Below are positions 36,007 to 44,948 of a stretch of DNA of 59,622 nt, one piece after another; within the stretch, counting starts at the first letter, position 1, and each line of letters begins with the position of its first letter. Position numbers and translations under genes: made by a program. The stretch is from Paracoccaceae bacterium (GTDB lineage: Bacteria > Pseudomonadota > Alphaproteobacteria > Rhodobacterales > Rhodobacteraceae). The stretch lies in the NCBI GenBank assembly GCA_013003075.1, contig JABDLJ010000040.1, positions 1 to 59,622 of the forward strand, given 5' to 3'. Below the pieces are notes generated by a model that saw only the letters and a list, made by a program, of their open reading frames with translations, did not search any database and was not told where the DNA came from.

Positions 36007-36891
36007 TTAAAAGTCGCCGAAGCGCTCTTGCATCTTGTGATAGAAGGCGATGTTGGCGGCACGGCAGTCATCCAGCGCTTCGGGGTAGGCCCGCGCCCGG
36101 TCCATCGCCGCCTCCAGCCCCTCCTCGCCGGGATAGCTTGGCGCATGGCGGAAGGTGAAAAGCCCGTCCTTGAACGGGTAGCACAGCACCTTGCGGCCCA
36201 GAAGCGTCGCCCAGTAGACCCCGTGATAGCTGTTGGTGGCGATCACCTCGTGACGGGCCATGAATTCGAGCTTTTCAGCCAGATCGGCGCCGCGGTTCGA
36301 CGCAACCGGCGCACGGCTGAAAAGCGGGCCAAGACCGGGGATCTGCGCCAGCGGGCTCTGCCCCTCCAGCACGCGAGAGGCAAGCGGCACGCGCAGGTGC
36401 TCGTAGATGCCGAGTTTTCGGGTCGGCCTTGTGTCGCGCAGCTTCAAGAAGAGCTCGCTCATGCAGGACGCGCAGGGCACCCAGTCGTAGATGTCACCCT
36501 CGCGATAGCCCGCGTCGCGCCAGATCCGCGTGCCGACGGCATCGAAGCTGCTGAAATAGGCCTCGGGCGCGGCGGCCTCGGTTCCGGCCCCGAAGACGGC
36601 CGCCTTGTCCAAGGCCGTATCGGCGCCGACGCCCCAGGCGATCAGCGTGTACTTGCGGTCCTTGCGTGTCAGCCGGTCGAGGAAGGACTGAAAGCCCGCC
36701 CGGCCCAGCCCGCCGCCGCCCACGACATAGACGCCTGGCTCGTTGGGGATGCTGTCGGGCTCTGCCAGATCGAGATGGGTGACCCCGCGCAGCGGAAAGA
36801 ACTTTTGCGGCACCGACCACAGATCGCCGACGTTTTTCTTGTCCCGCCGGTAGATCGACAGAAAACGGGGGGAGAGCGCGGTATCGGTCAA
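36007..36891 (-). CDS. Polysaccharide pyruvyltransferase-like glycan-modifying protein
   Basis: About 294 residues. The nucleotide-fold segments GVYVVGGGGLGRAGFQ and the C-terminal VIATNSYHGVYWATLLGRKVLC (in two halves, near residue 215) resemble the polysaccharide pyruvyl transferase superfamily, which adds ketal-linked pyruvate to exopolysaccharide sugars; some members have other glycosyl-transfer roles. The start is uncertain: no ATG or GTG fits, so I chose TTG at 36891 (CTG at 36897 has better spacing from GGAAAG). The open frame extends to 37176 but that part is not protein-like. It converges on neuB, 9 nt apart. Confidence 0.7.
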   Translation of the reverse strand: MTDTALSPRFLSIYRRDKKNVGDLWSVPQKFFPLRGVTHLDLAEPDSIPNEPGVYVVGGGGLGRAGFQSFLDRLTRKDRKYTLIAWGVGADTALDKAAVFGAGTEAAAPEAYFSSFDAVGTRIWRDAGYREGDIYDWVPCASCMSELFLKLRDTRPTRKLGIYEHLRVPLASRVLEGQSPLAQIPGLGPLFSRAPVASNRGADLAEKLEFMARHEVIATNSYHGVYWATLLGRKVLCYPFKDGLFTFRHAPSYPGEEGLEAAMDRARAYPEALDDCRAANIAFYHKMQERFGDF

Positions 36892-37954
36892 GTGCAGTGT
36901 TTTCTTTCCAAGCAGCAGCCGCCGCGAGCCTAGACGAGCCGCCGCCGCCCGGCAACGGCCCGCGTGCCGCTTTTGACTTGTCCTTGGCGCGCCGCCTCGT
37001 ACCAAAAGCGGTGCCTGCCGCCCAAGATGCACAGGCCTCAAGACCCATGCGCCAGGCGCAAGCGAGGCGTTCGCCGCTTTGCTTGCCTGAAAACCCTCTG
37101 CACTGCGATGCGGCAAGCCGATGCGTTCGCCCGATACGAACACCGGCGCCGACACCTTGCGCGTGCCTGGACGCATTGCCTGCGCGGTCAGCCCGGTGTG
37201 GATCAGGCCCGTATCATCGCGAAAAAGGGGCGCGGCGACCGGGCAAGACGCCGAAGATCAGGCGCGATTGACACGGCGCACTGTTCGAGTTCGTGCCGTT
37301 TGCCTGCGAAATCTTGCAGCTTTTGGACTGACCCCGCGACATGATCGCATGCCTGCACCCCAGCAAGGCTGCCGACATGGGGATCGAAGTCCCCGGTCAC
37401 ATCCCTCGCGCGACAAGACCTGCCCGCCATTGGAAGAAATCATCGCGCATCCCGGCAGCGGGCGCGCGGCGGGTTTTATTGCCGATCACGGCGGATCTTG
37501 CGGCTGCACATGGGCAGGCGCGCGCTTTGCCTGCCGATTTGCCAAAAAGCGCGCATGCGTGTCACCGGCTCCGAAGGTGTGGCTGCCCAAGACCCGGGGA
37601 CCAGACACTCCTGTCCAAGTCGGCAAGGACACCGGCGCGATCGCCTGCTTTCAAGCAGTCGCAACCGGATGTCCGCCAAAGAAAGGCGCAATCCTGCGGC
37701 ACCATGATCCTTCAGTCGCAGCGCCCACATCAATGCGCCGGGTCACGGCAGGGAACACCGATATTTGCAGGTGAACAAGAGGGCCCGACATACCGCACCA
37801 GAGCCAAGAGCGCGATGTCCCGGCCCGCGCAAGAACCAAGTGGGGAAGTGTTTGATCGGCAGGCCACACGATCGCGCCTGCCTTGGATCAAACAAAGCCC
37901 ATCTGACAAGACTTGTGTGCGCCACCAACCGGTCCGGGTACGGCTTGGGCTCTG
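36892..37954. other. 1.06-kb gene-free spacer with inverted repeat
   Basis: Upstream of the pyruvyltransferase-like gene and downstream of the PP-loop gene. The longest open frame (37121-37774 +) has no ribosome-binding site, unusual composition and no recognisable domain. Two inverted repeats stand out: CCGCTTTTG/CAAAAGCGG at 36967-37011 (27-nt loop) and GGCAGGC/GCCTGCC at 37858-37882 (11-nt loop). The second could end transcription of the PP-loop gene. Confidence 0.55.
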
Positions 37955-39118
37955 CTAGCGCACCGGCAGCCGCTTGGATATCTTCCGCAGCAGCCTCTTG
38001 AAGGCATTGTCGCGCTCGGACCGGTCTACGAAGTGCTCGATGGCATCGACCAGATCGTGACGACCCATTTGTCTGAGCGGCTCCAAGGCGTCGGTGAAGC
38101 ATTGAAGGCTGTATCTGTTTGGGGCAATCGTGTTTCTGAGTTCCGAAGGATCGACTTCGCTTCCGGCAAACGCACCTGCATTGGCAAGTGCCCCGCACGC
38201 AAGAAGCTGTACCCTTGTCCTGAGGCACTTTTCACAGGATCCGCAATTCGTTCCGCCGCTTTCGCGCGAGGTACACACATTGATCAGATCCAAGGCGTCC
38301 TGCCAGTCTACGATCGAGCGGATCTTGTCCATTCGCGACATTTCGAATCCGTGGTGCTGTGTTTGCACGCTTCGGCCGCTGTAAAGCGGATCAAGAGCCG
38401 GATGCGAGCCCCAGGGTTCCAGAGTATCCCAAGTCTTTGTCGAGCCGATATTCACAGTCCCGATATGGTTGGATACGGCATGCGCCACAGACGCCAGAAC
38501 GGCGCCATGCCAACGCTCGGCCCAGAATTTTCCGCTGTCATCCAAGAGCCGGAGGTTTGTCCTGAGGGCGATCAAATCGACGCCTGCCGAACCTGACAGA
38601 GTTTCACAAATCCGCCGTCGTCCGCTGTATCGCGCCTCTGCCTCTTGTTCGCTCATGCGGTTGATCGCCTGATAATCGATCAAGATCGAATGTGTCGGGC
38701 GGCGCGGGTGCTCTGGGGGATAGCTTTTCGTGAGCGTCGAGAGGCTGGCAACCGAGTCGACACCGCCGGACAGGAACAGCCCCACGCCGCGGTTGGTCGA
38801 AAAGGTCGCGGATGTTGCGGCGTTTATCGCAGGTGGCGGACCCGATCGGCGGTCCCAAAGACCGATTATCCGGGCAACAACCGACAAATTGGCGACAACC
38901 AGCGGGTCCACGGGATAGTCTATATCAATAGATCGTTCGCCAGCCCGCCATGCGGCAAGATAGGCTGCCATGAGGAAGACGTCGCCCGGCGCACCACCAA
39001 GATCATGGGTGTCCGAAGAAAGCCAGACGTCGAGTGGGGGCTGCTTGCGCTTTTCAAATGAGATCAGCGCGCTCATTCGGCGGTCTTCGGTGCCGTCACT
39101 TGTGATCCTGATGTCCAC
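37955..39118 (-). CDS. QueC-like PP-loop (adenine nucleotide alpha-hydrolase) protein
   Basis: 387 residues from GTG 39118 (AGGA 5 nt upstream); ATG 39076 is the alternative. The PP-loop is GLFLSGGVDSVASL with S117-G-G-V-D-S122, which binds ATP for adenylation. A C-terminal four-Cys site, C282-x9-C292-x2-C295-x2-C298 (NCGSCEKC), matches the zinc site of QueC, the 7-cyano-7-deazaguanine synthase. The roughly 110-residue N-terminal domain is not part of QueC. The rest of the preQ0 pathway is absent here, so it may instead activate a carboxylate on a surface sugar. Function unknown. Confidence 0.75.
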   Translation of the reverse strand: MDIRITSDGTEDRRMSALISFEKRKQPPLDVWLSSDTHDLGGAPGDVFLMAAYLAAWRAGERSIDIDYPVDPLVVANLSVVARIIGLWDRRSGPPPAINAATSATFSTNRGVGLFLSGGVDSVASLSTLTKSYPPEHPRRPTHSILIDYQAINRMSEQEAEARYSGRRRICETLSGSAGVDLIALRTNLRLLDDSGKFWAERWHGAVLASVAHAVSNHIGTVNIGSTKTWDTLEPWGSHPALDPLYSGRSVQTQHHGFEMSRMDKIRSIVDWQDALDLINVCTSRESGGTNCGSCEKCLRTRVQLLACGALANAGAFAGSEVDPSELRNTIAPNRYSLQCFTDALEPLRQMGRHDLVDAIEHFVDRSERDNAFKRLLRKISKRLPVR

Positions 39119-39636
39119 GATTATCCTGTTCCGATGCCCAAACCGCCTGCCGTTGGCGCCAGTCCTGACAAAGCGCAATTCCGCATCGATGTCGATTGCA
39201 GTCCAAAACCGCAGCCCAAATGCACCCCTGCACGCTTGAGGGGCGCAAACCGCAGCGGCGACCGAAACGCCCGCGGCCGGCACCGGGCGGCCACGCCTGT
39301 GCCGGACCGGGCGCACGGCCTTGCCTGCCGGCAGCCGGCGGACCCGCGTTCCGCGTGCGGCCATCGATCCTGCGGCCGCGCCTTGTCTGGATACGGGCGC
39401 GGTCCAAAGGCTTATATATCTGATAAATATATATTATTTGACATTCCTATTGCGTCTGTCCGGGTCGATCCAACCGCAGCCGGGGCGCACATATTCCTTA
39501 CGATCGCCGAAAGAAGTCGCGATGCTCTGCCGCCGAGACGGCAATCCCACCACGGTTGTAGACACCCAAGTCTGTGCTGTTATTTAGGCACAATACTGCC
39601 TATTGGATCTCGACCCGTTCACATTGGAAGACCCCC
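39119..39636. other. Gene-free spacer with AT-rich island, divergent promoters
   Basis: 518 bp between the divergent PP-loop and methyltransferase genes. Around 39410-39445 an AT-rich island (TTATATATC...AAATATATATTATTTGAC) is the most A+T-rich stretch I see in the window. It offers several -10-like hexamers and a TTGACA, so I take it as the promoter region of the methyltransferase. No gene seen in the remainder. Confidence 0.5.
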
Positions 39637-40374
39637 ATGAAGCATCTTGCCGGCTACACGCGTTTCGACCTGACGAACCTGCTGGGCGATCGCACGGATT
39701 GCGTGGGGATCGAACTGGGCGTAGCGGCAGGACAGTTTTCCGCAGCCATGGTGAAAAGCGGCAAGTTCCGCCAGTTCTGGGGCGTCGACATGTACGCCGA
39801 TACCCATGATACAAAGCAGTATTGCGACGCCTTGAAGGCGGTCGGCATCGACGAGAACTACAAGCTTCTTCGCATGACATTCGATGAGGCGGCCGATCTG
39901 TTCCCCAACCAGTATTTCGATTTCATGTATCTCGATGGATATGCCAGTAGCGGTTTGGAGGGGGGTGGAACGCTGCGCAAATGGGCCTCGAAAGTCAAGA
40001 TAGGGGGCATCATTGCGGGAGATGACTACCACGAGGAATGTCCTCTGTTGCAGGACGTCGTAGACGAATTCGTTGAGCAGAACCAATTGGAATTAATGAC
40101 CACCGAAGGTGCATTCGATTTCTCCGCCTATGGCCATTATCCGAGTTGGGCAGTCTACAAGAAATCCGAAATAGTTGGTGAGACATCCGTGGACCTTCAA
40201 AAAGAGGGGGAGCGCATTGCGGAAAAATTCAAGGCCAAAAAGAAAAGAGCAAAAAGGCTGGATGACCTGTTGCGGCGGTTGATTCCGGAAACCACTCACG
40301 CTCGGCTTCGGGACTGGAACAGCAAACGCAAGAAGAAAAGACGAATGAGAAGATCCAAGAGCAATACCGACTAG
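39637..40374 (+). CDS. Class I SAM-dependent methyltransferase
   Basis: 245 residues. Motif I is VGIELGVAAGQFS (23-35), with the acidic residue after strand 2 in WGVDMYADTHD and a motif-IV-like FDFMYLDGYAS. The layout resembles the Methyltransf_24 group often found in glycan loci. The C-terminal 50 residues are strongly basic (KFKAKKKRAKR, SKRKKKRRMRRSK) with coiled-coil potential, an unusual tail that might hold it at the membrane. Base composition is visibly less GC-rich than in its neighbours, suggesting recent acquisition. ATG 39637 follows GGAAG. Confidence 0.82.
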   Translation: MKHLAGYTRFDLTNLLGDRTDCVGIELGVAAGQFSAAMVKSGKFRQFWGVDMYADTHDTKQYCDALKAVGIDENYKLLRMTFDEAADLFPNQYFDFMYLDGYASSGLEGGGTLRKWASKVKIGGIIAGDDYHEECPLLQDVVDEFVEQNQLELMTTEGAFDFSAYGHYPSWAVYKKSEIVGETSVDLQKEGERIAEKFKAKKKRAKRLDDLLRRLIPETTHARLRDWNSKRKKKRRMRRSKSNTD

Positions 40375-40706
40375 GTGATTTGTTCTGCGGCGCGCACAGC
40401 CGCGGCCGCGGCGGCGCGTTGCGTCGGCGCAGACCGGTTGCGGATCACATGGGCGGCGCAGCCGGGACCCTTGCGGGCTTGGAACGCCCCACCCCGCGCC
40501 CTTTGCGAATGATGTGATGGAAATGCGCTCGGCCGGTCTTGGCGGAACTCAGGCGCTTGGCCACCCCTGACGACAAGGGCGCGGCCAGAGCCTGGCGAAA
40601 GGGCGATCCCAAAACAGGAACGGCGGCGCACGCCAGACCCATTTCAGCTGAAAGACCGCTGTCATGTGCGAAGGCCGCTGTCATGGGCGAAGGCCGCTGC
40701 CCGGTG
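40375..40706. other. Gene-free spacer with 19-bp tandem duplication
   Basis: 332 bp between convergent genes. Contains two adjacent 19-nt units, CCGCTGTCATGTGCGAAGG (40656-40674) and one with G for T (40675-40693), followed by a partial third. No gene seen. Confidence 0.65.
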
Positions 40707-41765
40707 CTAGCTGCGGAATACGGTGTCGAACTCGGCCCTTGCGGCCTCGAGATCATCAATCTGCCCGATGTCGCGCCAGTAGTCGCGCATCGGGAAGACA
40801 CCCACCTTTCTTTCGGCCTGGCCGATCCGGGTCAGAAGGCTGGGCATGTCCAGGGGATCTCCGGGATCGATCATGTCCAAAGCCTCGGGCGACAGCACAT
40901 ATATGCCGCCATTTATGAAGAAGCGCTCGACGGGCTTTTCCACGATACCTGTCATCACGTCGCCTTCGGCCCGCACGACGCCGTAGGGAACCTGGTGTTC
41001 GTATTCACGCACCACCACGGTGCCTGTCGCGGAAAGATCCTGGTGAAATCGCAGCAATGCGTCGAACTGAAGCGAGACCAGCACGTCGCTGTTCATCACG
41101 ATGAAGGGCGCTTCCGGGCGATCCTTGAGCAGCGAAAGCGCCCCGGCCGTACCCATCGCCTGGTCCTCTTCGATATAGTCGATGCTGACACCGAAGTCGG
41201 TGCCGTCGCCGAAGTGGTCTTGCACGATCTCGCGCCGGTAGTTGACCGAGATCGAGATGCGCCAAAAACCCTGGTCTGCAAATACGCCGATGATCTGCTC
41301 CAAGAGCGGCTTGCCGCCGATCGAGAGCATCGGCTTGGGCACGGTTTCGGTCAGTGGGCGCAGGCGCTTTCCAAGTCCCCCGGCCATCAGCACGATGCGC
41401 GTATCCTTTGGCGTTACGCCAAACAGATCTTCGACCGTGGCCAGATCGACCACGCGTCCTTCGGGATCAAGAACCGGTACGTGGTGAAGCTTGCTTTCAC
41501 GAATGATGCGACGCGCGGTTGCGTTGGGCGTCCCCTGCTGCACTGTCAAAGGAGAGGTGTGCATGACTTTTTCGACCGGTGCGTCCAGGTCGATGCCAGC
41601 CAGAAGACTTCGGCGCACATCGCCATCCGTGACGGTGGCAAGAAGCCGCCCGTCGGTATCGGCAACCAGCGCAATCTGGCGCCGGGATCGGTCGATCGCC
41701 TCAATTGCCTCGCGCACGGTCGCGGCCGGTCCGACGGTAAGTCCTTTTAGAACGGATTTTTTCAT
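40707..41765 (-). CDS. ptmE: CBS-domain sugar nucleotidyltransferase (PtmE-like)
   Basis: 352 residues. Two CBS domains (about 8-115) precede a nucleotidyltransferase domain that begins RIVLMAGGLGKRLRPLTETV and continues PKPMLSIGGKPLLEQII. This CBS-plus-NTP-transferase form is that of PtmE of the Campylobacter legionaminic acid pathway, which makes a GDP-amino-sugar from a hexosamine-1-phosphate; the nucleotide used here is inferred. ATG 41765 is preceded by AGGA. It is transcribed divergently from legB, 119 nt apart, so both could share control. Confidence 0.85.
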   Translation of the reverse strand: MKKSVLKGLTVGPAATVREAIEAIDRSRRQIALVADTDGRLLATVTDGDVRRSLLAGIDLDAPVEKVMHTSPLTVQQGTPNATARRIIRESKLHHVPVLDPEGRVVDLATVEDLFGVTPKDTRIVLMAGGLGKRLRPLTETVPKPMLSIGGKPLLEQIIGVFADQGFWRISISVNYRREIVQDHFGDGTDFGVSIDYIEEDQAMGTAGALSLLKDRPEAPFIVMNSDVLVSLQFDALLRFHQDLSATGTVVVREYEHQVPYGVVRAEGDVMTGIVEKPVERFFINGGIYVLSPEALDMIDPGDPLDMPSLLTRIGQAERKVGVFPMRDYWRDIGQIDDLEAARAEFDTVFRS

Positions 41766-41884
41766 TGCGCATATCCTGACTTGAACGGACATGAGGGTCC
41801 AGCGGTAGTTTTTCAAGCCGCCCTTCCCCGCCGTCTCGAAAGCGGTTAACTGGAAGGCGACCGGGCATCAAAGGCAGGAGCGAG

Positions 41885-42895
41885 ATGACTAGCAAGCTGG
41901 GAAAGGTACTTGTCACCGGAGCCGATGGTTTCATTGGCTCGCACCTTGTCGAGGAGCTCGTGCGCGACGGCCAGGATGTGCGCGCATTCGTCATGTACAA
42001 CTCGCTGAATTCCCACGGCTGGCTCGATCATGCCGATAGGGAAGTGGCCGGCGCATTCGAGGTGGTCGCAGGCGATATTCGCGATCCAGAGGGGGTCTGC
42101 GGCGCGGCGGAGGGCTGTAGCGTTATCCTGCACCTTGCCGCACTGATTGCGATACCCTTCAGCTATTCCTTTCCGCAGACCTATGTCGAAACGAACGTGA
42201 CCGGCACGCTGAACGTCCTTCAGGCCGCCCGACGTCTTGACGCTGAACGTGTCATCTGCACCTCGACCTCGGAAGTATATGGCAGCGCGCAATACGTGCC
42301 GATCGACGAGGCGCATCCGCTGAACGCTCAATCGCCCTATGCCGCGACGAAAACCGGCGCGGACCAACTCGCGCTGTCCTTTCACCGTTCATTCGATCTG
42401 CCGGTCGGGATCCTTCGTCCGTTCAACACCTACGGGCCGCGCCAGTCCGCGCGCGCTGTGATCCCGACGGTCATCACCCAGATCGCGTCTGGCGCACGCG
42501 AGGTGAAGCTTGGGGCGACGCATCCGACCCGGGATTTCACCTTTGTCCGCGACACGGCGCGGGGCTTCATTCAAGCGGCGCAGTCAGAGGGTATCGTCGG
42601 TGCCGTCACCAATATCGGAAGCAAGTTCGAGATTTCGGTCGGCGATACCGTAGCTCTCATCGCCGACCAGATGGGCGCGGATGTGAAGATCAAGACGGAT
42701 AGCGCCCGGGTCCGTCCCGATGCAAGCGAGGTCGATCGGCTTTTTGCCGACACGGCGCGCGCTGAGAGGCTTTTGGGCTGGGCGCCCGAGCATGGTGGAC
42801 GCGACGGCTTCGCGCGAGGTCTTAAGAAAACCATCGAATGGTTCGAGGATCCCGCAAACCTCGCCCGCTATCGTCCGGGCGAGTACAATGTTTGA
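41885..42895 (+). CDS. legB: NAD-dependent 4,6-dehydratase (LegB-like)
   Basis: 336-residue extended SDR. Rossmann loop TGADGFIGSH (11-20); active-site S/T-E pair in CTSTSEVYGSAQYVPIDEAH and Y152-x3-K156 in SPYAATKTGAD. This combination is characteristic of LegB-type nucleotide-GlcNAc 4,6-dehydratases, which create the 4-keto-6-deoxy intermediate. ILRPFNTYGPRQSARAVIP is also family-typical. ATG 41885 follows GCAGGAGCGAG. First gene of a tight trio with the next SDR (8 nt) and the 2-epimerase. Confidence 0.92.
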   Translation: MTSKLGKVLVTGADGFIGSHLVEELVRDGQDVRAFVMYNSLNSHGWLDHADREVAGAFEVVAGDIRDPEGVCGAAEGCSVILHLAALIAIPFSYSFPQTYVETNVTGTLNVLQAARRLDAERVICTSTSEVYGSAQYVPIDEAHPLNAQSPYAATKTGADQLALSFHRSFDLPVGILRPFNTYGPRQSARAVIPTVITQIASGAREVKLGATHPTRDFTFVRDTARGFIQAAQSEGIVGAVTNIGSKFEISVGDTVALIADQMGADVKIKTDSARVRPDASEVDRLFADTARAERLLGWAPEHGGRDGFARGLKKTIEWFEDPANLARYRPGEYNV

Positions 42896-42903
42896 TAGCC
42901 GTC

Positions 42904-43749
42904 ATGCCAGGGTCGGTTGATCTGGTCTATGTCACCGGGGCTTCGGGATTTCTCGGCCGCCGCGTCTGCAAGGCGCTCGCAAGCGACCATGTGCGGGTGG
43001 TTGCGGTGTCGCGCAGGCCGCTGGCACTTCCGAACAGCGCGGTCGTGCCGGACTATGCCCAGCTGAAGCCGGAACTGCCTTCGGCTCTGGTCCATCTGGC
43101 AGAGCCGGCATCGATACCGGGCGCTGCTGCCGCGGACCCGTCAAAGGCCACCGGGGGGACGCTTGACGCGCTTCTTGCGCATGATTGGTCAGCGGTCGTC
43201 TATGCGTCGTCGGCGGCCGTCTACGGGGACGCGGATGAATGGCCGCACACCGAAGACGAGGACTGCGCGCCGACGGGCGCCTATGCCCGCGCGAAACTGG
43301 ACAACGAGGCTGCTGTCCGCAAACGCGCCGGCACCGCGCTGCGGTTCTCGAATATCATCGGAGTGCCTGCAAAACCGCAAACCGTTCTGTCCGCAATCCT
43401 CGACCAACTTGGCGGGCATGATCCGGTGGCACTGCGAAGCCTTGCACCTCTTAGAGACTTTGTTTGCGTAGACGACGCCGCACAGGCCGTTGTCGCGGCG
43501 CTGGCCGGGCCGCCCGGTGTCTACAATATCGCATCCGGCGAGGCGGTATCCATCGGTGAACTTGCCCGGCATTTACTCGCCCTTGCCGGACAGCCGGATC
43601 GCCCGCTGACAGCCCAGACGCCGGACGTTGAACGCTCGGTCCTGCGCGTTTCGATTGATGCGGCGAAAGCCCAGCTTGGATGGGTCCCGCAAATCAGCTT
43701 GGAAGACTGCCTTCGAGGACTACTGAATGCCCAGAAAGGATCACCATGA
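42904..43749 (+). CDS. Extended SDR (NAD-dependent epimerase/reductase), candidate 4-keto-sugar reductase
   Basis: 281 residues. TGASGFLGRR cofactor loop near residue 11; SSAAVYGD active-site serine region; Y-A-R-A-K catalytic pair in TGAYARAKLDNE. It is shorter than typical dehydratases and lacks the SxE/D dehydratase signature, which points to a reductase or epimerase. It lies 8 nt after legB and overlaps the 2-epimerase gene by 4 nt, exactly where an aminotransferase would be expected in a legionaminic acid operon. I infer that it reduces (or epimerises) the LegB product at C-4. Confidence 0.8.
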   Translation: MPGSVDLVYVTGASGFLGRRVCKALASDHVRVVAVSRRPLALPNSAVVPDYAQLKPELPSALVHLAEPASIPGAAAADPSKATGGTLDALLAHDWSAVVYASSAAVYGDADEWPHTEDEDCAPTGAYARAKLDNEAAVRKRAGTALRFSNIIGVPAKPQTVLSAILDQLGGHDPVALRSLAPLRDFVCVDDAAQAVVAALAGPPGVYNIASGEAVSIGELARHLLALAGQPDRPLTAQTPDVERSVLRVSIDAAKAQLGWVPQISLEDCLRGLLNAQKGSP

Positions 43750-44948
43750 GCAGCACCCGGCGCATCGGCATATTCACGGGAAACCGCGCAGAATACGGTC
43801 TTCTTTTTCCAATTCTCGATGCGGTCCGAAAGGACCCGGATCTGGAACTTGCGCTGTTTGTCGGCGGCGCGCATCTCAGCGATGATTTCGGGCGATCCCT
43901 GGCCGAGGTCGAAGCCGATGGATTTGAAGTAGCCGCATCGGTCCCGATCGAGTTGTCTGAGGACACGTTGGCAGCTACGGCAGAAGCTATCGGCCGCGGT
44001 GTGATCTCGGTGTCCAGGGCCCTTGCCGAAATTCAGCCCGACATCTTCGTTGTATACGCGGATCGGTTCGAAGGGTTCGCGGCGCTCATTGCGTCGTCGC
44101 AGATGGGAATTCCGACCGTTCACGTCGAGGGCGGCGATCTGACCGAAGGCGGTGCGCTGGACGACACGGTTCGGCACGCGATGACGAAACTTGCCCATAT
44201 ACACATGACCACGAACCAAGAGGCCGCACGCCGGGTTCGTGCGCTGGGCGAAGAAGAGTGGCGCATATTCAATGTCGGCTTCCCGACGATCGATTTGATA
44301 AAGGCCGGCGATTTCGACCAGCCAGAGGCTGTCGCTGAAAAGCTGGGCCTTGATCTTGATCGCCCGGTTCTTGTCTTCACCCAGCACTCGATCACCACGG
44401 AGGCCGATCAGGCTTTGCAGCAATTGGAGCCGAGCCTTGACGCGCTGGGTCGCGCCGTGGGCGAACTCGGCGCGCAATGTGTTCTGACATATCCCAACAA
44501 TGACGCCGGAGGAGCACGGATTGCGGCCCGGCTTGAAGAGTGGGCGGGCAACGGCCGGATCGATGTTGTGCTGCGCCGAAGCCTTGGCCGGCGTCTCTAC
44601 CACGGCGTTCTCAGTGTCTGCGGACGCGTGACCCGCGGCGCCTGCATCGGGAACTCGTCAAGCGGATTGAAGGAGACGCCCGCGTTTGGCTGCCCGACTG
44701 TGAATATCGGCTCGCGGCAGGCGGGACGGCTTGCCGGCGGAAACGTGATCAACGTGGGTTATGATGCCGAAGAGATCTTTGCGGCTATCCGACGATCGAC
44801 GGCGGACGATGCTTATCGAAAGGCCGTTTCGGAGGCGCCCAATCCCTACGGTGCAGGAGATACCGGCCCGCGCGTTGCCGGGATTCTGGGCGCGCTTGAT
44901 TTGAAGGACCCGCGGATCCTGAGAAAGCGAACGATCCTGGAAATCTAG
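43746..44948 (+). CDS. Hydrolysing sugar-nucleotide 2-epimerase (NeuC/LegG type)
   Basis: 400 residues, GT-B-like fold. Releases the nucleotide and inverts C-2 to give an N-acyl-mannosamine-type sugar for the synthase. IGIFTGNRAEYGLLFPI opens the protein; TVHVEGGDLTEGGALDDTVR is the conserved region with the catalytic acidic residues and DD-R-H-A-M-T-K-L-A-H-I-H follows. GNSSSGLKETPAFG binds the nucleotide diphosphate. LegG and NeuC differ in this region and this one has features of both. ATG overlaps the upstream stop (ATGA). Confidence 0.9.
   Translation: MSSTRRIGIFTGNRAEYGLLFPILDAVRKDPDLELALFVGGAHLSDDFGRSLAEVEADGFEVAASVPIELSEDTLAATAEAIGRGVISVSRALAEIQPDIFVVYADRFEGFAALIASSQMGIPTVHVEGGDLTEGGALDDTVRHAMTKLAHIHMTTNQEAARRVRALGEEEWRIFNVGFPTIDLIKAGDFDQPEAVAEKLGLDLDRPVLVFTQHSITTEADQALQQLEPSLDALGRAVGELGAQCVLTYPNNDAGGARIAARLEEWAGNGRIDVVLRRSLGRRLYHGVLSVCGRVTRGACIGNSSSGLKETPAFGCPTVNIGSRQAGRLAGGNVINVGYDAEEIFAAIRRSTADDAYRKAVSEAPNPYGAGDTGPRVAGILGALDLKDPRILRKRTILEI

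Noticed and set aside
37121-37774. 217-codon plus-strand open frame in the spacer
   Set aside because: No ribosome-binding site, no recognisable motif, and cysteine/arginine-rich composition without pattern; treated as noncoding.
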